The notes below the pieces were generated by a model. That model was not told where the DNA came from, searched no databases, and saw only the letters and a list, made by a program, of their open reading frames with translations. This document shows positions 1 to 7,255 of a stretch of DNA of 64,000 nucleotides, piece after piece. How positions within the stretch are numbered: the stretch's first letter is position 1; each line of letters starts with the position of its first letter. Where the stretch lies: NCBI GenBank assembly GCA_029573725.1, contig JAKQDQ010000006.1, positions 62,001 to 126,000 on the forward strand, written 5' to 3'. The stretch is from Verrucomicrobiota bacterium. Lineage in GTDB: Bacteria > Verrucomicrobiota > Verrucomicrobiia > Limisphaerales > JADLHS01. The translations under genes and the position numbers were made by a program.

Positions 1-148
1 GAAATTGATTCATTAAACGCATGGGACTATAGAGAATAATGAATTTTACGCAACACCATTCCAGTGTAAGCTGGATTGGACAGTGGCGAGGCCGGCGGCA
101 CCGAACCCGCGGTCGGCCCACTGCGAGAACAATTCAAAGCATCTGAAT

Positions 149-430
149 ATGGCTGAACCCTCACAACGATTGCCGCAAAATGTCCCCGGGCTCTGGTACG
201 TGGATTCGAACTGTATTGATTGTGATTTGTGCCGGGAAACCGCCCCGAGCGTTTTCCGTCGCGACGAAGAAAACGGAAGCAGTTACGTGTTTCACCAACC
301 CGAGACCGAGGAGGAAATCCGCCAGGCCTTGGAAGCCCTGACCGGCTGCCCGGTGGAGGCCATTGGCAACGACAATCCGGTTGCCTCCCCTGTCGAGACG
401 CCGGCCTCCGCAACCAGCACTCCGGCCTGA
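149..430 (+). CDS. Single-cluster 4Fe-4S ferredoxin
   Basis: A 93-residue soluble electron carrier. Cysteines at residues 22, 25 and 28 (CIDCDLC) and at 67, within GCPVEAI, are the four ligands of one [4Fe-4S] cluster, as in short ferredoxins of the Fer4_13/Fer4_15 type. The tail after residue 78 is rich in Ala, Pro and Thr and probably disordered. I chose the ATG at 149, which opens MAEPSQ; an upstream in-frame ATG at 83 would add 22 residues that do not look like protein. The redox partner cannot be told from the neighbours: the next gene is lysS, about 200 bases downstream on the same strand. Confidence 0.85.
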   Translation: MAEPSQRLPQNVPGLWYVDSNCIDCDLCRETAPSVFRRDEENGSSYVFHQPETEEEIRQALEALTGCPVEAIGNDNPVASPVETPASATSTPA

Positions 431-632
431 CCATTTTTCGGGAGCCGGATGGCAGGATCCGCGCGCCCAGGCAGGTTGTCGGGCGACCCGGACCTGCTTC
501 TCCACGTTCGTCCTGCCGGGTCTGGGCGTTCCCGCCGGGCAAACACGGAAGACGGAAGTTTCCGCGCCGTGCCACCCGCCCCACAATCCCTGCTTGGTTT
601 TCGGGCCGGATTTCTGTTTCCTTACCGGCTGC

Positions 633-2189
633 ATGGTGGACGACACAAACACACTCATTGAACAGCGGAAGACCAAGCTCGCAGCCTTGCGCACCCGGGG
701 AATTGATCCGTTCAAAAACAAGTTCCGGCCCGACCGCACGTGCCAGGAGGCGCGCGCGGGGTTTGAATCCGGCGCGTTGCCGGAGGGAACAAGGGTGGCC
801 GTGGCGGGACGGATCACCGCGCACCGGGAAATGGGCAAGTCCATATTCATTGATGTGCGGGATCAAAGTGGGCGCATCCAGGTTTATGCGCAAAAGAATG
901 TCCTGGGAGAGGATCTTTGGCACACGTTCACTCACTTGGACCTCGGGGATTTCATCGGCGTGACCGGCACGTTGTTCCGCACCAAGACCGGTGAACCCAG
1001 CATCAAACTCGGCGGCGGGAACGCGGCGCCGGCGGGGCACGCGGCGCACCTGTCTCCAGCGGAAACCGAAAGCTCCGAAGCCGCCGCGCCGCCGGTCTCC
1101 CCACCCTTTGTCATCCTCGCCAAGGCGCTGCGTCCGCCCCCGGCCAAGTGGCATGGCCTGGAAGACACGGAAATTCGCTATCGCCAGCGCTACCTCGATC
1201 TGCTCGCGAATCCAGACGTGAAGGAGGTGTTTCTGAAACGCAGCGCCATCATCCGCGAGGTTCGCAATTTCTTTCACGAACGCGGTTATGTGGAAGTGGA
1301 GACGCCCATGATGCAGGCGATTCCCGGTGGCGCGGCCGCACAACCGTTCAAGACCTTCCACAATGCGCTCGGCTGCGAATTTTACCTCCGCATCGCGCTG
1401 GAGCTGTATCACAAGCGGCTGCTGGTGGGCGGCATCGACAGGCTGTTCGAGATCGGCAAAAACTTCCGCAACGAAGGGCTCTCACGCCGGCACAATCCTG
1501 AATTCACCATGCTCGAAGCCTATCAGGCGTTCGGTGATTACGAGACGATGATGGAGACCGTGCAATCACTCATCTGCCATGTGGCGCAGCAGGTTCTGGG
1601 GACCTTGATCATCGAAACGAAAGACGCCGGGGGCAGGGTCACGAAGGCGATTGACCTGACCCCCGATTGGAAGCGCGCGAAATACAAGGACCTGATTCGC
1701 GAGAAAGCCGGAGCTGACTGGTTCGACATTTCCCCCGCCGAACGCCGTCAACGCGCCCACGACCTGGGCGCGGAAATCGGCAAGGAATACGAAGACTTTG
1801 AAGTCACCGGAGCAGTGTTTGAAAAGTTGATTGAGCCAACGCTCATTCAACCCACGTTCGTCACGCATCTGCCGAAGGAGCTCGTGCCGCTGGCCAAGCT
1901 TTCGCCCGACGACCCGACAACCGTCGAAGTCTTCGAGTGCTGCATCAACGGCCAGGAAATTTCCCCCGGCTACACCGAGCAGAACGATCCCATCCAGCAG
2001 CGCGCCACGCTCGAACACCAGGCCGGCGGCGAACAACAAAAGCTGGACGAAGATTTCCTCGTCGCCCTCGAACACGGCATGCCGCCCGCGGGCGGCATCG
2101 GCATTGGCATTGATCGCCTGTGCATGATGCTGCTGGGACAGGAGAGCATTCGTGACGTGATTCTGTTTCCGCAATTGAAACCGAAATAA
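633..2189 (+). CDS. lysS: Lysyl-tRNA synthetase, class II
   Basis: Charges tRNA-Lys in the cytoplasm (518 aa). The N-terminal OB-fold anticodon-binding domain (about residues 60-145) is followed by the class II catalytic core, with motif 2 around FRNEGLSRRHNPEFT and motif 3 near the C-terminus (GIGIDRLCMMLLG, then the typical SIRDVILFPQLKP ending). The ATG at 633 opens MVDDTNTLIEQRK, a typical LysS start; the open frame continues upstream without family-like sequence. Oddity: a low-complexity Ala/Pro/Ser/Glu-rich stretch of about 30 residues (DNA about 1010-1110) interrupts the OB-fold strand that in other LysS runs straight into LAKALRPPP. Two tRNA-Lys genes lie elsewhere in the window, not adjacent. 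Confidence 0.95.
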   Translation: MVDDTNTLIEQRKTKLAALRTRGIDPFKNKFRPDRTCQEARAGFESGALPEGTRVAVAGRITAHREMGKSIFIDVRDQSGRIQVYAQKNVLGEDLWHTFTHLDLGDFIGVTGTLFRTKTGEPSIKLGGGNAAPAGHAAHLSPAETESSEAAAPPVSPPFVILAKALRPPPAKWHGLEDTEIRYRQRYLDLLANPDVKEVFLKRSAIIREVRNFFHERGYVEVETPMMQAIPGGAAAQPFKTFHNALGCEFYLRIALELYHKRLLVGGIDRLFEIGKNFRNEGLSRRHNPEFTMLEAYQAFGDYETMMETVQSLICHVAQQVLGTLIIETKDAGGRVTKAIDLTPDWKRAKYKDLIREKAGADWFDISPAERRQRAHDLGAEIGKEYEDFEVTGAVFEKLIEPTLIQPTFVTHLPKELVPLAKLSPDDPTTVEVFECCINGQEISPGYTEQNDPIQQRATLEHQAGGEQQKLDEDFLVALEHGMPPAGGIGIGIDRLCMMLLGQESIRDVILFPQLKPK

Positions 2190-2411
2190 CGCCGACGCCC
2201 GCCTTTTCCGCCCGTGCAGCGCCCGGCCGGGCCGCCAGTCAACACCAGGTGAAGCGACGTCCCCCGGCGTGCCGGCGGCGGACAAGCACATTTCACTGCC
2301 TTGCCCGATCCGGCACCGCGGAAGCGCCCCCCAATTCACTGCAAGTTTGGATTGTCGCCGCTGCCGGTTTTCGTCAGACTTGCACCAATCCGTCAAACCC
2401 GGAAATTTTGT

Positions 2412-3416
2412 ATGTTCCAGCCGTCCTTACGGCGGTGTGCCTTGGCAATATTTGCCGCCAGCGGACTGTTGTCCTCCGCGCGCGGCAATGTCGTTTTCAA
2501 CCTGATCCCGGATCCGCACATGGCGCCGGCAGCCCTCGCCAGTTTCACCAGCGCGGCGGATCAATGGTCCGCCGTCCTGGCGAACGACATCACCCTGAAC
2601 ATTGAAATTGGATTTATCCCGCTCGGAAACCGGATCATCGCGCAAACGAGCAGCGATTTCCGCGAGTATTCCTATGCTGAAACTCAAAGCGCTTTGGCGG
2701 CGGCGCAGGCGGCCGGCACCCCGCTCCTTCCGGCCACCGCCTACTCGCGCCTGATCAATCACACCAGCAACAGCCCCAACGGGGTCAACAGCGTCATTCC
2801 TTATCTAAACACAATGGATCGCGTGGGGCTGACGACGGCCAACGCCAAAGCGCTGGGGTTGTTGACCGGAACCACCCTCACGGATGCCACGATTTATTTT
2901 AATTCGGATCTGAACTTTGATTTCAATCCCACGGATGGGGTCGGGTTCGGCCAATTCGATTTCATCGGAGCGGCCATGCACGAGCTGGGCCATGCGCTGG
3001 GTTTTATCAGTGGCGTAGATGACGTGGATCAACTCGACGGCGCGCTGCCGGATTCGGCGTTCAGCTCCAACCTGCTGGATTTGTTCCGTTACTCCGAAGA
3101 AAGTTTCTCCCTGGGAGCCACCGATTACACGGCCGATAATCGTCCCAAATACCTGTCTCTGGACGGAGGCGCCACGTCGCTGGCCTTTTTCTCAACCGGC
3201 ATCACCTACGGCGATGGTTATCAAGCCAGTCACTGGCAGAATACCCCCGGTTTCGGGCTTATGGACCCCACGCTCAGTCCGGGCAAACTTATGACGCTAA
3301 CGGAAGCCGATCTACAAGCGTTTCAAGCTCTCGGTTATACGCTCGTGCCGGAACCCGGTGGCTGGGGATTGTGGTTGCTGGCCGGCGCGCTCGTGCGTTG
3401 TCGCCTGCGTCAATAG
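2412..3416 (+). CDS. Secreted PEP-CTERM metzincin-type metalloprotease (NF038122-like)
   Basis: An exported zinc endopeptidase of 334 aa. Residues 1-24 form a signal peptide (MFQPSLRRC, then a hydrophobic stretch and SARG). The zinc motif HELGHALGF is at 190-198 (HExxHxxGF), and GLMDP about 90 residues later could be the Met-turn. The C-terminus is a PEP-CTERM sorting signal: VPEPGGWG, a short hydrophobic segment, then a basic RCRLRQ tail, so the protein is expected to be handled by an exosortase. No exosortase is seen in this window. The ATG at 2412 was chosen because it begins the signal peptide. The 3' end overlaps the convergent proA stop by 7 bases. Confidence 0.85.
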   Translation: MFQPSLRRCALAIFAASGLLSSARGNVVFNLIPDPHMAPAALASFTSAADQWSAVLANDITLNIEIGFIPLGNRIIAQTSSDFREYSYAETQSALAAAQAAGTPLLPATAYSRLINHTSNSPNGVNSVIPYLNTMDRVGLTTANAKALGLLTGTTLTDATIYFNSDLNFDFNPTDGVGFGQFDFIGAAMHELGHALGFISGVDDVDQLDGALPDSAFSSNLLDLFRYSEESFSLGATDYTADNRPKYLSLDGGATSLAFFSTGITYGDGYQASHWQNTPGFGLMDPTLSPGKLMTLTEADLQAFQALGYTLVPEPGGWGLWLLAGALVRCRLRQ

Positions 3417-4684
3417 CGGATCTGACCGGTCCCCAGACCGAGCCATTTGTAACTGGTCAATTCTTCCAGTCCCATCGGCCCCCGCGCCCCGATCTTGTCG
3501 GTGCTGATGCCGATCTCGGCCCCCATTCCAAACTCACCTCCGTCGGTGAAGCGCGTGGATGCATTCCAATAAACCGTCGCGCTGTCCACCTCGTTCAGAA
3601 AACACTTCGCGTGCGCCTCATTGCGCGTGACGATGCTGTCCGAATGCGCTGAGCCGTAACGATTGATATGGTCCACGGCCGCCTTCACGCCGTCCACCAC
3701 CCGCACATTCAGGATGTAATCGTTGTATTCAGTGGACCAGTCCGCCTCCTGTGCGGGCTGGGAAACGCACTGCCCCGACGACAACACCGCCCGGGACACT
3801 TCGTCCGTGCGCAACTGCACTCTCTGTTCGGCCAGCCGCCGGTCAATGCGGGGTAGAAACGTGGCCGCGATGGCGCGATCCACCAGCAACGTCTCCGCGG
3901 CGTTGCAGACCCCGGGGCGTTGTGTCTTTGCATTAACAACAATCTCCTCCGCCATGTTGAGGTCGGCGTCGGCATCCACAAAAACATGGCATACGCCCTT
4001 GTAGTGCTTGATGACGGGCACTTTGCTGCATTCGGTCACGGCACGGATCAAGCCCTCGCCCCCTCGCGGCATGCACAAGTCCACGTATTGCGTCAGCGAA
4101 AGCAGCGCCGGAATCGCTTCCCGATCCGTAACCGGCACAACTTGGATCGCAAATTCCGGAAAAGCTGGGTTGGCGCGCCGGCCGGCGTCAATCAGCGTCC
4201 CGGCGATGGCCTGGTTGGAATGCCATGCCTCCTTCCCCCCGCGTAAAATTGTGGCGTTTCCGGATTTGAAACACAAGCTGGCTGCGTCGGCGGTGACATT
4301 CGGGCGCGACTCGTAAATGATTGCGACCACGCCGATCGGCGTCGAAATTTTTTGGAGTTTCAAACCGTTCGGCCGTTCGCGCTCGGCCAGAACCCGTCCC
4401 ACGGGGTCCGGCAACGCCGCCACCTCGCGCAACCCCTTGGCCATGCCCGCGATACGTTTATCATCCAAACGCAAACGATCCAGCATCGCTGTGGACAGTC
4501 CTGCCTTTGCGCCGGCCTCCATGTCCAGTTCATTGGCTCGTTTAATGGTCGCCGCACCCGCTTCGATCGCTCCGGCCATCGCGGTCAGGAGACGGTTTTT
4601 CTCCGCCGTCGTCAGTCGGGCAAGTTCCCGCGACGCGGTTTTCGCCCGCTGCGCCAGTTGCGTCATTTGCTCAAGCAAAGTCAT
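3410..4684 (-). CDS. proA: Gamma-glutamyl phosphate reductase (glutamate-5-semialdehyde dehydrogenase)
   Basis: Second step of proline synthesis: NADPH-dependent reduction of gamma-glutamyl phosphate to glutamate-5-semialdehyde. It has the family's usual length (424 aa) and landmarks: IGVVAIIYESRPNVT, FKSGNATILRGGKEA, the catalytic-cysteine segment around PGVCNAAETLL, and the ending GLEELTSYKW. The start is the ATG at 4684 (MTLLEQMTQLAQRAK); the frame is open further upstream but without family-like sequence. It lies about 110 bases downstream of the acetyltransferase-aminotransferase fusion on the same strand. The partner gene proB is not in the window. Confidence 0.95.
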   Translation of the reverse strand: MTLLEQMTQLAQRAKTASRELARLTTAEKNRLLTAMAGAIEAGAATIKRANELDMEAGAKAGLSTAMLDRLRLDDKRIAGMAKGLREVAALPDPVGRVLAERERPNGLKLQKISTPIGVVAIIYESRPNVTADAASLCFKSGNATILRGGKEAWHSNQAIAGTLIDAGRRANPAFPEFAIQVVPVTDREAIPALLSLTQYVDLCMPRGGEGLIRAVTECSKVPVIKHYKGVCHVFVDADADLNMAEEIVVNAKTQRPGVCNAAETLLVDRAIAATFLPRIDRRLAEQRVQLRTDEVSRAVLSSGQCVSQPAQEADWSTEYNDYILNVRVVDGVKAAVDHINRYGSAHSDSIVTRNEAHAKCFLNEVDSATVYWNASTRFTDGGEFGMGAEIGISTDKIGARGPMGLEELTSYKWLGLGTGQIRY

Positions 4685-4794
4685 GAACGCAGGATAAGGC
4701 AAATCACCCGGATGAAAAGCCGCGAAACGGGAGCGTCCCCGCCCCCCAGCCGCCCCCGCCGGCAGAGAGGTTGAAACGATGTCCGCCGGCGCAC

Positions 4795-6453
4795 TCAGGG
4801 CGCCACAGGCGCAGCGGCGGGTGCAGGAGCGGGAGTGCGGTGACAAACCCGCTGCAACACGGTGACCAGCGAATCGAGCTTGTCGGTCGCCATCTCTCCC
4901 ATCAGACAAATTTGGATCCAGTTGCGTCGCCGCAGGTATTCACTGTTGTAACTGAGGAGAAAGCCGGATTCCGCCATCAGGTTGCCAACGGCCACGGACT
5001 CCAGCGGGGGCGGCAGCGCAATGGTGATCACGGCTGGCGAGGTCAGTGTCGCCTCTCCCACCAGCGGGAATCCGGCCGCAATCAACCTGGTGCGCAACTG
5101 GTGCGAATGGGCGGCGATATCCGCAAAGCGCGTCTCCCACTTCACTCCACACACCGCCGCATGGAGCGCCAGGAGCAGATTCGAGGAAAACGTGAAGGGA
5201 ATGCCTTCCTGCCGGCTGTAAAGGCCCAGATCCAGATACCGTGGCAGCCGATGCTCTGCAGGCGCAGCGACATGATTGGAAAATACCATCGAGATTCCGG
5301 CATACGCGCGCAGGCCCTTGCCGCTGGTGCCGGAAGCCAGGTACACTCCGCTCAGATCCACCGGCAGCGTGCCGAGGCTGCTGATGCTGTCCAAACACAG
5401 TTTTACACCGGATTGCGCACACCAACCGTGCAGCGTCGCCACATCGTTCAGGACTCCGGTGGACGTCTCACAGTGCGTGCACCAGAGCCAGCCGGGCGGA
5501 GGCGTTCTGGAAAGCCGCTGGTGCACCAGCGCCAGGTCCAACGGCTCGCCCCAGTCGAACTTCAGGTGCTCAAACTGCAATTGAAACCGGCGCGCCTGAT
5601 CCGCCAGGCGCTCGCCGAATTCGCCATTGCTCAGGACCAGCCCCGTTCCCGGCAACAAAGAAAGCTGTGCGGCAATCACGTCATTGGCGAGGGTGCCCGA
5701 GCCCATGAACAACTCGACCCGGCTGGCCTTGGTCAGCCGGCACAGCATCGCCCTGGTCTGACGAAAATCCTCCTTGAAACTATCCGTGCGATGTGACTCG
5801 GGTGCCTGTTCAAACGCGCGCCGCACCTCGCGCCGTACCGCCACCGGACCGGGCAGAAGGTTCACTGCACTGGGCTGAAAGGATTTGGCCGGGGCCGTCC
5901 GCAGAAACTCGCGCGCGGTCACTTCAAAGGTTTCCAGCGTCACATACATCGGCTGGAATTGCGCCTCGCCCGTGCCGACCAGCGGACCGAAAGGCACAAA
6001 CCCCAGATGTTGATACAAGCGCATCTGCCGCGTGGTGCCAGAGATGATGGCCAAATCGTAGCCGCGTTCGACGCCATGCTGCCAAAGCAAGGCCAGCAAG
6101 CCGGAAAGAATCTGGCCGCTCCGTGAGCCGCGAAATTTCTTTTCAATTGCCAGCAACCGGATTTCGCAAATCGTCCGTTGCGCCGGGAGGTAACTGTCGA
6201 GGGAGGCCAATTTTTGATCCAGGGAAAACGGACGCCGGCCGCGCACCGCCAGCATTCCGGCCAGCTTTTGATTTTCCAGGCAGATCAGGTAGGTGTTCTC
6301 CGCGTGGAATTTGTCCACCAGCCGGTGTGAGGGGGAGGCGTGGTGTTGGGGAATTTCTTCCACAAACGTCCGATAGTTGAGCCGGTGAATTTGCTCCAGC
6401 TCCCAATCTTCGGTGGCAAATTTGAACACCAGGGGGGTGCGAGAGTCGTTCAT
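4795..6453 (-). CDS. GNAT-like acyltransferase fused to class V (PLP) aminotransferase
   Basis: A 552-residue two-domain protein. Residues 1 to about 190 look like a GNAT fold of the FeeM/autoinducer-synthase type: a YRTFVEEIPQ start, ICEIRLLAIEKKFRGSR as the acyl-donor loop, and a late RLYQHLGFVPFG motif. Residues about 195-540 are a fold-type I, class V aminotransferase resembling serine/alanine-glyoxylate transaminases, with SGTLANDV, CETSTGVLND and LCLDSISSLGT. The segment SGTSGKGLRAYAG carries the probable PLP lysine, K379. The start codon overlaps the plsY stop (ATGA), so translation is likely coupled, and proA follows. Sharing an operon with a membrane-lipid acyltransferase suggests an acyl-amino product, but the substrate is unknown. 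Confidence 0.75.
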   Translation of the reverse strand: MNDSRTPLVFKFATEDWELEQIHRLNYRTFVEEIPQHHASPSHRLVDKFHAENTYLICLENQKLAGMLAVRGRRPFSLDQKLASLDSYLPAQRTICEIRLLAIEKKFRGSRSGQILSGLLALLWQHGVERGYDLAIISGTTRQMRLYQHLGFVPFGPLVGTGEAQFQPMYVTLETFEVTAREFLRTAPAKSFQPSAVNLLPGPVAVRREVRRAFEQAPESHRTDSFKEDFRQTRAMLCRLTKASRVELFMGSGTLANDVIAAQLSLLPGTGLVLSNGEFGERLADQARRFQLQFEHLKFDWGEPLDLALVHQRLSRTPPPGWLWCTHCETSTGVLNDVATLHGWCAQSGVKLCLDSISSLGTLPVDLSGVYLASGTSGKGLRAYAGISMVFSNHVAAPAEHRLPRYLDLGLYSRQEGIPFTFSSNLLLALHAAVCGVKWETRFADIAAHSHQLRTRLIAAGFPLVGEATLTSPAVITIALPPPLESVAVGNLMAESGFLLSYNSEYLRRRNWIQICLMGEMATDKLDSLVTVLQRVCHRTPAPAPAAAPVAP

Positions 6454-7118
6454 GTTTTGGGCGCGCAAGGTTTGTCCGTCAGGGGGCGACGCAGAAAAAG
6501 GGCTGGAAACTCCTCCGCCAAATTTTGGCGATGGGCGAAAATCACGACTGCCGCAACCGCCGCGAAAATCCCGACCACAAAATATTCCCGCTTCTGCCAA
6601 TACCCCACTGCGGGCAGCAGCAGAAACGCCAGCAGGCTGCCCAGCACCAGTCGCCGCGTCACCAGCCATCCCAGCAAAAACAGACCGGCGTATATCAACG
6701 CGATCCGGTAATCGAAGAACAGCAGCCCCCCCAACGAAGTCGCCACACCTTTTCCGCCGCGAAATCCCAGGGCCACCGGCCAGACGTGTCCAATCACCAC
6801 GAACAACCACGCCACCGCCGGGAGCAACGGGTGCGGGGCATACATCCCGGCGAGCCCCACCGCCAGCGCGCCTTTGCCAAAGTCTCCAAGCAGAGTGAGG
6901 AAAAAACCGCTCCGGCCCGCAAACCGGCCGACGTTGCGCGCGCCAATGCTGCCGCTGCCCAGATCGCGAATGTCCTGTCCGGTGCGCATCCGCACCCAGA
7001 AATAACCCGTCGCCAACCCTCCCAGCAAATAGGCACCCAGCGCCCACGCCAACGCCGGCATCAAATCCGCGCTTCCAAATGGTTGCCACCACGTCATTCG
7101 CTTGAAAAATTCAATCAA
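6450..7118 (-). CDS. plsY: Acyl-phosphate:glycerol-3-phosphate acyltransferase PlsY
   Basis: Integral membrane enzyme that moves the acyl group of acyl-phosphate to glycerol-3-phosphate, the first committed step of phospholipid synthesis. At 222 aa it shows about five membrane segments and the family motifs: GSGSIGARNVGR (GS.G.tNv motif 1), GDFGKGALAV (motif 2) and GFRGGKGVATSLGG (motif 3). The start is uncertain: TTG at 7118 gives MIEFFKRM, and ATG at 7097 gives MTWWQPF seven codons later. The stop overlaps the start of the downstream fusion gene by 4 bases. Confidence 0.92.
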   Translation of the reverse strand: MIEFFKRMTWWQPFGSADLMPALAWALGAYLLGGLATGYFWVRMRTGQDIRDLGSGSIGARNVGRFAGRSGFFLTLLGDFGKGALAVGLAGMYAPHPLLPAVAWLFVVIGHVWPVALGFRGGKGVATSLGGLLFFDYRIALIYAGLFLLGWLVTRRLVLGSLLAFLLLPAVGYWQKREYFVVGIFAAVAAVVIFAHRQNLAEEFPALFLRRPLTDKPCAPKT

Positions 7119-7255
7119 TCCATTCCGATGACCGCATCAGATTAACCCGACGCAAAATCGAAGCGAAACTAAAAACTTCACCCTCATCCCGGGCCTTCGG
7201 GGGCGGCGAATTTGCACTTTAGACTTTGCTTGATCCGCCTTAAACTGCCCGCTTT

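Noticed and set aside
27..1412. 461-residue open frame on the minus strand
   Set aside because: Lies opposite ferredoxin and lysS; its residue make-up is that of an antisense shadow in GC-rich DNA and nothing in it was recognised.
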